Below, one piece after another: positions 1 through 9,514 of a stretch of 64,000 nucleotides of DNA. Under the pieces are notes generated by a model. The model had not been told where the DNA came from. It did no database searches and was given only the letters and a program-made list of their open reading frames with translations. Source of the DNA: an uncultured Bacteroidia bacterium (GTDB lineage Bacteria > Bacteroidota > Bacteroidia > Bacteroidales > UBA932); assembly GCA_902769525.1 (NCBI GenBank), contig CACXPG010000003.1:1-64000 (forward strand), written 5' to 3'. Position 1 is the stretch's first letter. Each line of letters opens with the position of its first letter. Both the position numbers and the translations under genes were made by a program.

Positions 1-589
1 TGACCGTACTGCCGTAATTATCGAATGGCTGCCACTCGTCTTTGTAAACAGCAGCATTGAGGAATATATCATAAGGCTTGATGACCGTACCCTTAAGGTC
101 CTCCAATATGGCACTCACCACATAGCTGCTCCCACTGATGTCAAGGGCATCACCCATCGAAAGACTGTATTTTTTAGCAAAAGAGGCTGAAAGAATGACG
201 TTGGTCGGATCTGAAAGCACATCTGCGGAGCCTTCCGCAAAGCGGAGCTGAGGACATATCTCAAAGAACGCAGGTTCTACGCCGACGCTTTCTGCATCCG
301 TATTCTCTCCCCGAATGACAGGATGTACTACTACATTGCACATCCTGGAAACGGACTCGATTTCCGGAATGCCCCCAATGGCATCAGGGAAACCGTATGT
401 AAGTGCCGGGAAGTCAGGCGTTCCGGGCACATAGACTCTTACCCTGTCCGGATTCTCCCACGTCACGGCATATTGCTGCCATACATAGGAACCTATGATG
501 ATCACAAACGCCAGGCTCACAGCCAGCCCCACCGCCTCAATTGATGCATATAACTTGTTTCTGCTGAGGAATTTGAAAAAGCTTTTCAT
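1..589 (-). CDS. FtsX/MacB-type ABC transporter permease, 3' part outside window
   Basis: The frame is open from an ATG at 589 to the window edge, about 196 residues. It begins MKSFFKFLSRNKLYA, matching the start of the full permease at 1651-3972 (MKSFWNFLKKNKLYG). A first membrane segment follows (about residues 17-36) and then a periplasmic MacB-like domain. This family couples ATP hydrolysis to export of substrates, or of periplasmic material, through a TolC channel. It is the last visible gene of the minus-strand efflux operon. The second half, with the remaining membrane helices, is not in the window. Confidence 0.85.
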   Translation of the reverse strand, partial: MKSFFKFLSRNKLYASIEAVGLAVSLAFVIIIGSYVWQQYAVTWENPDRVRVYVPGTPDFPALTYGFPDAIGGIPEIESVSRMCNVVVHPVIRGENTDAESVGVEPAFFEICPQLRFAEGSADVLSDPTNVILSASFAKKYSLSMGDALDISGSSYVVSAILEDLKGTVIKPYDIFLNAAVYKDEWQPFDNYGSTV

Positions 590-601
590 TTTTATTCTTT
601 T

Positions 602-919
602 TTATTCTTTTTTCAGCACTCCGGCCGGGTTGAGGCGGGTGACCCGTAGGGTCTGGATGGAAACAGCGGCAAAGGAGAAGGCAACGATAATCAGCAAAGC
701 AGCAATGAAGAACCAGGCGCTTAGATTTACTCTATGGACATAGACTGAAAGGAGGTCTTTACAGATATACCAGGCCAGAGGAATTGCAACAAGGCAGGCT
801 ATCACTACCAGAATCATATAACCCCTGACATTTTTCCATGTCTCTGAGGAAACTGTACCGCCAAAGACTTTCCTGACTGCAATGTCGTGTTCCTTCAGGA
901 AACGGAGATATGTTCTCAT
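602..919 (-). CDS. internally deleted FtsX-type permease remnant (105 aa)
   Basis: The protein is only 105 aa, while full-length relatives have about 770-800. Its first ten residues (MRTYLRFLKE) look like the conserved start of the two neighbouring permeases. It then passes directly into the C-terminal FtsX domain (DIAVRKVFGG onward, two membrane helices, ending NPAGVLKKE); the paralogue at 1651-3972 ends NPAEALKKE. This is what an in-frame deletion of about 670 residues would leave. It lies 8 nt after the ATPase gene and 12 nt before the next permease. It probably cannot transport by itself. It could be a decaying pseudogene, or an assembly collapse between paralogues. Confidence 0.7.
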   Translation of the reverse strand: MRTYLRFLKEHDIAVRKVFGGTVSSETWKNVRGYMILVVIACLVAIPLAWYICKDLLSVYVHRVNLSAWFFIAALLIIVAFSFAAVSIQTLRVTRLNPAGVLKKE

Positions 920-927
920 AATATTCT

Positions 928-1608
928 TTAAAGCAGATTCTTAACGTCGTTTACTATACGTCCGTCAAACAGATCAATCACCCTCTGGGCAAATGTGGAG
1001 TCTTTCTGGGAGTGGGTCACCATCACGATTGTGGTTCCCTCCTTGTTCAATTCACTCAACAGGTCCATAACCTCCTTGCCGTTCTTTGAGTCCAGGTTTC
1101 CAGTAGGCTCATCGGCCAGAATCAGTTTCGGGTTGGAAACCACGGCTCTGGCAATTGCAACCCTCTGCTGCTGACCTCCTGAAAGCTGCTGAGGAAAATG
1201 CTTTGCACGGTGAGAGATATTCATCCTCTTGAGCATCTCGGTAACTCTCTTTTTCCTCTCCGATGCAGATATGTTCAGATACCTTAGAGGAAGTTCAACG
1301 TTCTCATACACATTAAGTTCATCGATGAGGTTGAAGCTCTGGAAAACAAATCCGATGTTGCCCTTGCGGAATTTTGTCCTCTCTTTTTCCCTCAACTTGG
1401 CCACCTCGGTTCCAAGAAGCTGATAGCTTCCGCCCGTAGGATTGTCCAGAAGGCCGAGGATGTTCAGAAGAGTTGACTTTCCGCATCCGGAAGGCCCCAT
1501 TATGGCCACAAACTCCCCTTGCTTGATCTCAAATGAAACACCGTCAAGTGCAGTGGTCTCGATTTCTTCCGTACGGAAGACCTTGCTAAGATTAGATACT
1601 TTTATCAT
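928..1608 (-). CDS. ABC transporter ATP-binding protein, MacB/LolD type
   Basis: This 226-aa protein is a complete ATP-binding subunit of the MacB/LolD class. Walker A is GPSGCGKST (residues 38-46), the signature is LSGGQQQRVAIARA and Walker B is LILADEPTGNLDS, followed by the switch histidine in VTHS. The length is normal for the class. It energises the FtsX-type permeases encoded on both sides. Gene order in the transcript is TolC, adaptor, permease, this ATPase, deleted permease, permease. In Bacteroidales such operons often carry several permeases per ATPase; the substrate cannot be told from sequence. Confidence 0.95.
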   Translation of the reverse strand: MIKVSNLSKVFRTEEIETTALDGVSFEIKQGEFVAIMGPSGCGKSTLLNILGLLDNPTGGSYQLLGTEVAKLREKERTKFRKGNIGFVFQSFNLIDELNVYENVELPLRYLNISASERKKRVTEMLKRMNISHRAKHFPQQLSGGQQQRVAIARAVVSNPKLILADEPTGNLDSKNGKEVMDLLSELNKEGTTIVMVTHSQKDSTFAQRVIDLFDGRIVNDVKNLL

Positions 1609-1650
1609 AATGTGTTGTTTATTAGTTATTTCTATTTGATTTTCAAACTC

Positions 1651-3972
1651 TTATTCTTTTTTCAATGCCTCGGCGGGATTAGTCCGCGCGGTCTTGATGC
1701 TCTGATAAAGCACGCTTACCGCCGCTATGATGGCAACCGCCAGTCCAGCAAGTGCAAATATCCACCAGTGAAGGCTGATTCGATGACCGTAACCGGAGAG
1801 CCAGCGGTTCATGATAAACCAGGCAACCGGTACGCCGATGACAAAGGCAATGCCCACAATCTTCATGAACGACAGCACCAGTTCCTTCAACACGCCGGAA
1901 TAATCAGCCCCGAAAACCTTTTTCACGGATACGCTGCGAATCTCCTGCTGCATATAGTAAGAACTCATTGCAAAAAGGCCGAGAGCACTCACCAAAATGG
2001 AGAGCAGCGTAAAAACAAGCACTATTTTGAGCACCCGGCTTTCATCCTTGAAACCGTCTTCAATCAATTCCTCAATATAACTGGCATCGAACAGGTGGTC
2101 TGGAAACAAATCATTCGTAATGTTTTCCACCCGCTTTCGTGCTTCTGACTTGTCGCCGATAGTTTTCACGACAAGAACCCAAGGGGAATCATCATCCGGA
2201 TTTTCTCCGCGATTATAGATAAGTGCCGCACTCTGGTCATTCTCAAGAGGACGGATCTTGAAATCGTGGTAGATACCACCTATCTGAAATGTCCCGAATT
2301 TGGCAGTCTGGAACTCAGTGGCTGATTCGTCTATGCCTATCTGTTTAAAGGCATACTCATTAAGCCACCAAGTGTGAGGCTGATGATTGTCGTGTTTGAC
2401 TTTCAAGCCCAAGATATCAAAGTATTTGTCATCTCCCTGAATCTGCTGGAAAGATACCCAGCGGCCGTCAGGCAATTCAAACGTCCAGTTGTTCGTGCCT
2501 CCCAGCGGAATGCCGTCACCCTGGCCCACTTCCTCCACGCAGGGTTCTGCACGAAGACGGTCCAGCAGCGGACGGATATCCCCGGTCTTTCCAAACGCAT
2601 TGTCCACCACAAGGACATCTTTCGTATTGTAACCCAAGTCTGAGGTAACCAGATGCCGAACCTGAAGCCACATGGTAATTGCGCTGACCAGCATAACAAT
2701 AGCCACCACATTCTGCACAACGATGATTATCTTGCTGTAAACCGTCTTTGTCTTCAGCCTGAGCGTGCCGCGCACAATCTCAATTGGCTCAACCCTTTGG
2801 ATTAACAGAGCCGGGACAATACCGGCAAGTATGCCCAGTACTGCAATAAAACCAGCCACCAGTAAAATGTTTATTGATGTAACTGCTTCAAAAATTGACA
2901 CTTGGTATTCAAGAACACGGGATGCAAGAGGAGAAAGCACCTGGGCAAGCACTATAGCCAGAAGCATAGAAATGCCGCAAACAAGAGTACTTTCTCCAAT
3001 CATCTTCAAGAAGATACTGCGTTTACCGGCACCTGAAAGCCTACGGGTAGCCATCTCCCGGGCCCGAAAACCAGTCAAGGCAGTAGTAAGATTGATGTAG
3101 TTCAAGACGGCAAAGACCAGAAGGAGAATGCACATCGCCAGAAGGAAATTCACGAAATTCCTGTTACCGAACTGAACGGTCCTTGTCCCGTCATAATTTC
3201 CGTCTTTAAGGAAATACATATCCTTCAATGGAATGATACGGACCATATCGTACTCCTGCTTATATACCCAGAAATTTTCTTCCAGCCATTCAAGGATTTC
3301 GCCCTGCTTTGCCTTGATGTCTGCATTGGGATAAGTCATTACGAAACAGATACCGGCACCCGCATTGCTCATTTCCTCATTGTTGGCGGAATTCATTTTG
3401 GTCATCATTTCGCCGCGCAGAAGAATGTCCTGAGCTTTAAGGATGGAATTCCCGAAGTCTTTGTAGATGCCGCAAACAGTCAACGGGACTTCATATGCGT
3501 TATTGATAATTACCTGACCTATAGGATCCTTGTCGCCGAAATGTGCATTGGCAAACTCCTGGCTTATCATACAGCGGTCCCAGGAAACCTTCCAGTCGGA
3601 TTTACTGCCAGCCACCAGATCGTAGCTGAACATCTCGAAGAAAGTGCTGTCGGCTGCCATAACACTTCCATAGACCAGTTTTCCATTTATTGTATAAGCG
3701 GAAGCAGAAGAGAGATTGGCTACGCAGCACCCCTTTTCAATTTCCGGGATATTATTCTTCAGGTGTTTGTCTAGCCAATAACCCATTGTAACCCGATTGT
3801 CATTGGCTATCACATAAATCCGGTCCGCGTTCTGCTGGAAAGAATCCGTGGACAACTGCCGATGGATATACACCGCCAGCAGCAGCACGAAAGCCATAGA
3901 CACCGTAAGGCCAACAAGGTTTACCGCCCCGTACAACTTGTTCTTCTTCAAAAAATTCCAGAAACTCTTCAT
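1651..3972 (-). CDS. FtsX/MacB-type ABC transporter permease, full length
   Basis: This 773-aa permease has an N-terminal membrane helix (about 15-37), a periplasmic MacB-PCD domain, three helices near residues 280-400, a second periplasmic domain and a final FtsX domain with three helices near 655-765. The duplicated architecture is typical of Bacteroidales efflux permeases. It starts 3 nt after the adaptor gene ends, so the two are probably translated together. It is the only intact permease in the visible operon and the template against which the 105-aa remnant can be recognised. Confidence 0.93.
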   Translation of the reverse strand: MKSFWNFLKKNKLYGAVNLVGLTVSMAFVLLLAVYIHRQLSTDSFQQNADRIYVIANDNRVTMGYWLDKHLKNNIPEIEKGCCVANLSSASAYTINGKLVYGSVMAADSTFFEMFSYDLVAGSKSDWKVSWDRCMISQEFANAHFGDKDPIGQVIINNAYEVPLTVCGIYKDFGNSILKAQDILLRGEMMTKMNSANNEEMSNAGAGICFVMTYPNADIKAKQGEILEWLEENFWVYKQEYDMVRIIPLKDMYFLKDGNYDGTRTVQFGNRNFVNFLLAMCILLLVFAVLNYINLTTALTGFRAREMATRRLSGAGKRSIFLKMIGESTLVCGISMLLAIVLAQVLSPLASRVLEYQVSIFEAVTSINILLVAGFIAVLGILAGIVPALLIQRVEPIEIVRGTLRLKTKTVYSKIIIVVQNVVAIVMLVSAITMWLQVRHLVTSDLGYNTKDVLVVDNAFGKTGDIRPLLDRLRAEPCVEEVGQGDGIPLGGTNNWTFELPDGRWVSFQQIQGDDKYFDILGLKVKHDNHQPHTWWLNEYAFKQIGIDESATEFQTAKFGTFQIGGIYHDFKIRPLENDQSAALIYNRGENPDDDSPWVLVVKTIGDKSEARKRVENITNDLFPDHLFDASYIEELIEDGFKDESRVLKIVLVFTLLSILVSALGLFAMSSYYMQQEIRSVSVKKVFGADYSGVLKELVLSFMKIVGIAFVIGVPVAWFIMNRWLSGYGHRISLHWWIFALAGLAVAIIAAVSVLYQSIKTARTNPAEALKKE

Positions 3973-3975
3973 AGC

Positions 3976-5232
3976 TTAGAATACAAGTACATCGCTGTCA
4001 CCATAGTTGTCATAACTGGAAGTGATTACCTTCTCTCCTGGATTCAGGCCTTCCAGCACCTCAAAGTACTGAGGGTTCTGCCTGCCGATCTTGATTTTGC
4101 GCTTGGTTGCGCCCTTTCCGTCCTTGTCCATTACATAGATCCACTGTCCGCCGGTCTTCTGGTAGAAGGAGCCGCGGCTGATGAGGATGGCTTCCTCGCT
4201 CTGTCCGAGCTGGAGGTTCAGGTAATAGGTCTGGCCGGTTCTTATGTTGTCCGGCTGGGCTCCCGTGAAGAGGAAGTCTGCCTTGAACTTTCCTTCCCTG
4301 ACCTCGGGATAGACTTTACGGATGACTGTGTTGTATGTTTCTCCCTGGCGGTCGAAAGAAGCTGAAAGACCGGCTGTCACTCGATCTATGTAATGCTCGT
4401 CGATCTGAGCCTCTATCTTGTAGGTTTCGAGGTTGTTGATCTGGCCAATCTTCATTCCCGCGGCAACATTCTGGCCAAGTACAACATCCAGAAGACCGAG
4501 TTCTCCGTCTATAGGAGCGGTAACGGTGAGGTTGTTTTTCCTCTCCCTTATCATATTCATATTCAGACGCATGTTGGAAAGGCTCTCGTTCATCTGCTGG
4601 ATTTCCACGGAGCGGTAAAGGCTGTCCTGCCTTTCCCTTTCTTTGGTGAGCTGGTAATTTTTCTGGCTCAGGATGAAATCTTCCTCAGCCTTCAGATACT
4701 CGTCTCTTGAAACAAGCTTGTCTGCATAAAGAGCCTTGTACTGCTCGTATGTGCGCCTGTTCCTCTGGACTTCCATCTCCAGGGCAAGCCTCTCCTTGCG
4801 TACGGAGAGCTTCTGCTGTTCCATGGAAATCATGGTGTTACGCAGGATGTTCTCCTTTTCGGCCAGGTCTGCCTCGGCGTTGAGAATCTGAAGATCCAGA
4901 TTGTCGTTTCTCAGGCGGAGAATCGGATCGCCCTTCTTTACGGCAGTGCCTTCCTCTATGAGAATCTGCTCCACCACTCCGCCTTCCATCGGGCTGAGCT
5001 GTATGGTAACCATTGGCTGAACCTGGGCGTTGATCCTGATGTAATCTTTGAACTCTCCCTTTTTCACTTCGCTCACAGTGATGCTCTTGGCATCTGCCCT
5101 GAGAGTCTTCTGGTTACCCTTGGCAAGAAGGTAAACCACAAAGAGCAGCACAAACGCTCCCAGCCAGTATGGGATGGCTTTCATCGTGAAAGCCCGGCTT
5201 ATTCCCTGTTTCTTTTCAATAACCCTATCCAT
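3976..5232 (-). CDS. HlyD/MacA-type periplasmic adaptor of the efflux system
   Basis: The 418-aa protein has an N-terminal membrane anchor (about residues 22-38), a lipoyl/barrel-sandwich part, a long coiled-coil hairpin (about 120-230, rich in E, K, Q and R) and a C-terminal beta-barrel plus membrane-proximal domain. These adaptors bridge the inner-membrane permease and the TolC channel. It lies 36 nt after the TolC gene and 3 nt before the permease gene, the usual order for this export operon. Confidence 0.92.
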   Translation of the reverse strand: MDRVIEKKQGISRAFTMKAIPYWLGAFVLLFVVYLLAKGNQKTLRADAKSITVSEVKKGEFKDYIRINAQVQPMVTIQLSPMEGGVVEQILIEEGTAVKKGDPILRLRNDNLDLQILNAEADLAEKENILRNTMISMEQQKLSVRKERLALEMEVQRNRRTYEQYKALYADKLVSRDEYLKAEEDFILSQKNYQLTKERERQDSLYRSVEIQQMNESLSNMRLNMNMIRERKNNLTVTAPIDGELGLLDVVLGQNVAAGMKIGQINNLETYKIEAQIDEHYIDRVTAGLSASFDRQGETYNTVIRKVYPEVREGKFKADFLFTGAQPDNIRTGQTYYLNLQLGQSEEAILISRGSFYQKTGGQWIYVMDKDGKGATKRKIKIGRQNPQYFEVLEGLNPGEKVITSSYDNYGDSDVLVF

Positions 5233-5268
5233 ATCGATTGCTATCCTATTTCTTTATTATTTGTGTAA

Positions 5269-6681
5269 TTATCGCTGAGACAGATAACTCTGCCCCTGAT
5301 AATATCTGAGAACCTTTTCCTTGATCATATAGGTGAGCTGGGCCTGAAGCCTGTCGGCCTGAGCCTGGAGCCAGGTGTTTACTGCTGTCTGATACTCTAT
5401 GGAGGAAATCATGCCCTGCTCGTATTTCTTGACATTCAGCTTATATGCTTCTTCCTGGACTTCAGCCCTTTTTACGGCCAGCTTCCAGGATGAGAGGGTA
5501 TTGTCCCTGTCCTGTACGGCCCTTTTTACCTCAGAAGCCAGCTCTGTCATCTTCTGGTCTCTTTCGGCGACAGCCTTGTCATACGCGTTCTTTCTTTTTC
5601 TTACAGACGATTGAGACTGGAGTCTGTTATATATCGGAATGCTTATACTTACCTGAAGGTATTCTCCACTGTTGTTCTTGAACTGCTCCCTGAATGGAGT
5701 CGGAGTGTAGCCGGCTCTGCCTGGATATGTGAAATAAGACGTTGACCAGCCACCATTAAGGCTCAGGCTCGGAGCCAGCTGCCATCTGGCTGTGGAAAGC
5801 TGTCTTTTGGCATTGCTGACATTTCCCTCGGCGATTATTGCCTGGGGATTGTGGGCCAGAGCGTAATCTACAATCTGACTGATGTCTTCTTTCGTGCCGG
5901 CGGACTCATTTGCAAGACGGGACGGCTCGTTCTCATCCAGGACAAGAGGCTCCTCCATCGGCCACATCATCACGCTCTTAAGGGTAAGAAGCGCATCCTC
6001 CGCGCGGTTCTTGGCCTGAAGACTCTGATACTGCTTGTCTGAAAGCTCGGCTTCCATCTGAACCACGTCTGCGTAAGCCTTCCTGCCTAGCTGCTCTTCC
6101 TTTCTGGCTTTGGAAAGCGACAGTTCGGCAGCCGCTACCTGATCCTGGAGAATCTTTGACAACTCAGTATAATAAAGTACATTGCTCCAGGCTTCCATAG
6201 TTGCCAGACAAACCTCATCCTCAGTCTGTTGCTCCCGGCTGATACCCATAAGAAGAGAAGTCTCTGCAATCTTCATATTGTTGACTGCCTGGAATCCGTC
6301 AAACAAAGTAAGGCCGGCTGAAAGAGAATATCCGTTGTGGAAAGACTTGATGTTGCTGTAGGTGTTGGTCTCAGGGTCAACGCTTCGGCCCCAGTTGTAA
6401 TAGCCATAAGAAGATGCACTCACAAATGGAGTGAAAGTTTTCAGAATCGCATCTCTACGCTCCACTCTGGCATCGGAAAGATCCGCCTGGGCCATCTTCA
6501 TCTTTGATGAGTGCTCCACGGCATATTCCATACACTGAAGGAGAGTCATCGGCATTGGGGACTCTGCGCTTTCCCCGGTGTCAGCCATATCTTGGGCTAA
6601 GGACCTACCTGCTGAAAAAAACATCAGGAAAAGCGCAGCAGACCACGCAAACAAACATCTAACTGAATTAACTTTAACCAT
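5269..6681 (-). CDS. TolC-family outer-membrane efflux protein
   Basis: This 470-aa protein starts with a signal peptide (about residues 1-29, ending SLAQ) and contains two outer-membrane efflux repeats with long helices rich in A, Q, E and K (for example around residues 170-235 and 370-450). It would form the trimeric outer-membrane channel of the tripartite pump. It is the first gene of the minus-strand operon. The 73 nt upstream contain only weak promoter-like sequence. Confidence 0.92.
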   Translation of the reverse strand: MVKVNSVRCLFAWSAALFLMFFSAGRSLAQDMADTGESAESPMPMTLLQCMEYAVEHSSKMKMAQADLSDARVERRDAILKTFTPFVSASSYGYYNWGRSVDPETNTYSNIKSFHNGYSLSAGLTLFDGFQAVNNMKIAETSLLMGISREQQTEDEVCLATMEAWSNVLYYTELSKILQDQVAAAELSLSKARKEEQLGRKAYADVVQMEAELSDKQYQSLQAKNRAEDALLTLKSVMMWPMEEPLVLDENEPSRLANESAGTKEDISQIVDYALAHNPQAIIAEGNVSNAKRQLSTARWQLAPSLSLNGGWSTSYFTYPGRAGYTPTPFREQFKNNSGEYLQVSISIPIYNRLQSQSSVRKRKNAYDKAVAERDQKMTELASEVKRAVQDRDNTLSSWKLAVKRAEVQEEAYKLNVKKYEQGMISSIEYQTAVNTWLQAQADRLQAQLTYMIKEKVLRYYQGQSYLSQR

Positions 6682-6754
6682 AACCTGAAATCAATCGCAA
6701 CATATAGTAGCACCACCCGTGCCACAAAAGTCAAATCGCTGAGAAACAGGAGGT

Positions 6755-8608
6755 TTAAGGAAAAACAAAAAGAAAAGGGCTCTTCTTTTTCCTGAGGGCC
6801 TTGATGCCGAAGATGATTGCAAGCAGGACTGCAAGGCAGATGGCTCCGAAGATAAAGTAAGGAGCGTTGCTCTTGATGTCCTTGCCAGCTGGTACAGGAT
6901 AGCTGTCGCTAAGGACAACCTTGTCTCTAAGGTATACAGCATAGGCATACCATTCAGAAACGTCTGCATTGTCGAGGAACCAGCCCTCGGCATTACCCCT
7001 GATTGAGCACTGCCTTTCAATGTTCACGAGAGACTTGCCGTTCTGGTCCTTAGGGTCCAGAGTGAGGAGTCCGTGGGACTTCTCTCCGGCATAGGCAATG
7101 TTGTTGGCTGTGTAAAGGTCAGTTACAACAGGATAGAGAGCAGAGCTTTCCACCTTCTTGCCGTGAACGTATACGTTCTTGATTCTGAACAGACCAGGCA
7201 TAGCGGAATTGTACTCGTAGTTCATTCCGTAGAAAGACATGTAGGTGTCAGGGTTGCCCTTGGCGGCCATAGTGTTGAACTCGCAGATCTTCTTCAGCTC
7301 GCTTCCGTTCAAGAAGCACAGAACAAGCGGACTGCCAGGGTTCTTGTTGATGTCACGGCCAAGAGAAAGGCTGTTGAAAACATCGCTGTAGGTAATCTTG
7401 CCCTGAGGCAGAGGCTGGCGGAGAACTCCGGTTGGAACTATTGCCACAAGCTTTGAAGTATCCACAGGAACGCCCTTGAGGAAGTATGCACAGTTGAAGA
7501 TAGCCTTGGCGACATCATATCCCATAGGGTTGAAGCCGTTCTCGTCTGTAACCATTGACAGAGGGGTTGCTACGGAGTCAATCACGTCAAAAGGAGAGGA
7601 GTGGTACCTCTTTCCGAACTGGTCTGCAACTTTGTTTCTGATGAAGTTGAAAAGAACCAGGGCGCCAGGATCCGGAGCTATGTCACCAGGAACGCTCTTG
7701 AGAGCATAATTATCGACTTTAGGACCCTGAGCAGTCTTCATCAGGTCCACTTCGCCGAGGAACTGGCCGTTTGCGCCGGCAGACACAATTGTGACATTGC
7801 CAACCATATAAGGCTCTGTAAGTGCCTCGTGGTCGTGAGCGCTTATGATGAGATTGATTTCAGGGCACTCTCTCGCAAGACGGGCGTCTTCGCTGTTTTC
7901 CCTGGCCATGGCTCCGCTGTGAGAAAGAGCCACGATGAAGTCGGCACCCTTTGCCTTAATCATCGGGATAACCTTCTTTGCAGTCTCCACAGGATCCATA
8001 TACTGGATTTTGCCGTTAACCATGCTGGTCGAATAAGCCTCTTTGCCCAGAAGACCGAAAACTCCGACTTTCACGCCGCCTCTTTCCAGGATGATATAAG
8101 GCTGGTGGTTGATGAACTTGAGAGCGTTTGCAAAATTCTTGTTGTCGTCTGTCTCTTCAAGTTTTGCATCAACGTTTGCGGTCACGTTCAAAGGGAAGAA
8201 CAGCTGCTCCTTGGTAGCAGGGTTCTCGAAGTTGCCCTTTACAGCTCTGTTGTAGAACATGTAGGCAAGAGAAGTGATTCCCAGGTCAAAGTCGTGGTTT
8301 CCGAAAGTGAAAGCGTCATAGCCTGCTATGGCAAGCTGGCGGTATTCAGGAGCGTCAATTTCCGTGAACGCTGAATAGATAGACCCGAAAGCCATATCGC
8401 CGGCATCCAGAGTCACTACTCCCATGCCCTGGTCCTGAGCGGCCTTTCTCTCCTGATTGATAAAAGCGGTCAGATAAGGATATTTGTCCGCGCAGGAATG
8501 AAGGTCTCCGGTAAACAGAACCCTTACGCTGTTAGACTGGGAAAAAACAGATGTGCAAGCTGCCAGGACAACAGCCAGCATCAGAGTAAACTTCATAAAA
8601 CGTCTCAT
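6755..8608 (-). CDS. 5'-nucleotidase / UDP-sugar hydrolase family metallophosphoesterase
   Basis: This 617-aa protein has a signal peptide ending VFSQ, then a calcineurin-like metallophosphoesterase domain with metal-binding motifs TGDLHSC, DAGDM, FGNHDFD and SHSG/SAHDHE. A 5'-nucleotidase C-terminal domain follows (about residues 330-540, with a substrate-loop-like FLNGSELKK). It ends in a membrane helix (about 580-603) and a Lys-rich tail, so it is probably anchored in the envelope facing the periplasm. The likely role is release of phosphate and nucleosides from nucleotides. pyrF ends 25 nt upstream, so the two may be cotranscribed. Confidence 0.88.
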   Translation of the reverse strand: MRRFMKFTLMLAVVLAACTSVFSQSNSVRVLFTGDLHSCADKYPYLTAFINQERKAAQDQGMGVVTLDAGDMAFGSIYSAFTEIDAPEYRQLAIAGYDAFTFGNHDFDLGITSLAYMFYNRAVKGNFENPATKEQLFFPLNVTANVDAKLEETDDNKNFANALKFINHQPYIILERGGVKVGVFGLLGKEAYSTSMVNGKIQYMDPVETAKKVIPMIKAKGADFIVALSHSGAMARENSEDARLARECPEINLIISAHDHEALTEPYMVGNVTIVSAGANGQFLGEVDLMKTAQGPKVDNYALKSVPGDIAPDPGALVLFNFIRNKVADQFGKRYHSSPFDVIDSVATPLSMVTDENGFNPMGYDVAKAIFNCAYFLKGVPVDTSKLVAIVPTGVLRQPLPQGKITYSDVFNSLSLGRDINKNPGSPLVLCFLNGSELKKICEFNTMAAKGNPDTYMSFYGMNYEYNSAMPGLFRIKNVYVHGKKVESSALYPVVTDLYTANNIAYAGEKSHGLLTLDPKDQNGKSLVNIERQCSIRGNAEGWFLDNADVSEWYAYAVYLRDKVVLSDSYPVPAGKDIKSNAPYFIFGAICLAVLLAIIFGIKALRKKKSPFLFVFP

Positions 8609-8632
8609 ATTCTTGAACTTTTGTTATTTCAA

Positions 8633-9514
8633 CTATTTATTCTCAGCGAGGAAAGGGGCCATTTCGGCTACCATCTCCCTTGCCTTTTCTGCTGCAGCCC
8701 GGGCAAAATCATCTCCTGAGCTTGCATAGAGTATTCCTCTCGATGAATTTACGATCAGGCCGCAGGAAGAGTTCATTCCGGCAGCGGCCACGTCTTCCAC
8801 CTTACCGCCCTGCACTCCAACACCTGGAACCAGGAAGAAACTCTCCGGGCAAAGCAGGCGGATGCGGTTCAGCTGGTCCGGACGGGTCGCTCCCACGACA
8901 AACATTATATTGTCCTTGGTGCCCCATTTCTCGGCTTTCTGCAGAACTCTTTCATACAGAGGCACGTGAGTCTGGGCCTCGTCGTCCACATCCATCCTGT
9001 GCGGACGGGTTTCCAGAGTCTCGAAGTCCTCGGCGGTAACATTTGAAGTGAGAGCCAGAATGATAACCCATTTGCCCTCATATTTGAGGAAAGGAGTTAT
9101 CGCGTCTCCACCCATATAAGGGGAAAGTGTGACGGCATCAAAATCCATCGCCTCGAAGAAGGCCTTGGCATACTGCTTTGCAGTGTTTCCGATATCTCCC
9201 CTCTTAGCGTCGGCGATGACAAACAGATCTGGATATTCGGCCTTGAGATAGGCAGCCGTCTTTTCCATCTGGCGGATGCCTTCCACTCCCATTGCCTCAT
9301 AAAAGGCCGTATTGACCTTGAATGCAATGGCGTATGGAGCCGTAGCGTCTATTATCTGCTTGTTAAAAAGGAAAACGGCATCCTCTTCAGGAAGGGAAGC
9401 CGCTTTAGCCTGCTCTTTCACGCAGGCAGGGATTTTCTCGATGTCGGTGTCCAGACCCACACAGAGAAAACTGCCTTTTTTCTTAATCTGTCCGTATAGC
9501 TGGTCGTAAGTCAT
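8633..9514 (-). CDS. pyrF: orotidine 5'-phosphate decarboxylase (type 2)
   Basis: This 293-aa enzyme makes UMP from OMP, the last step of pyrimidine synthesis. FLCVGLDTD near the start, FKVNTAFYEA, the catalytic DAKRGDIGNT stretch and VPGVGVQGG near the end are all present. The length fits the longer OMPdecase subfamily 2 found in Bacteroidota and mycobacteria. Its ATG overlaps the clpX stop codon (TAATG at 9512-9516), so translation is probably coupled to clpX. Confidence 0.96.
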   Translation of the reverse strand: MTYDQLYGQIKKKGSFLCVGLDTDIEKIPACVKEQAKAASLPEEDAVFLFNKQIIDATAPYAIAFKVNTAFYEAMGVEGIRQMEKTAAYLKAEYPDLFVIADAKRGDIGNTAKQYAKAFFEAMDFDAVTLSPYMGGDAITPFLKYEGKWVIILALTSNVTAEDFETLETRPHRMDVDDEAQTHVPLYERVLQKAEKWGTKDNIMFVVGATRPDQLNRIRLLCPESFFLVPGVGVQGGKVEDVAAAGMNSSCGLIVNSSRGILYASSGDDFARAAAEKAREMVAEMAPFLAENK

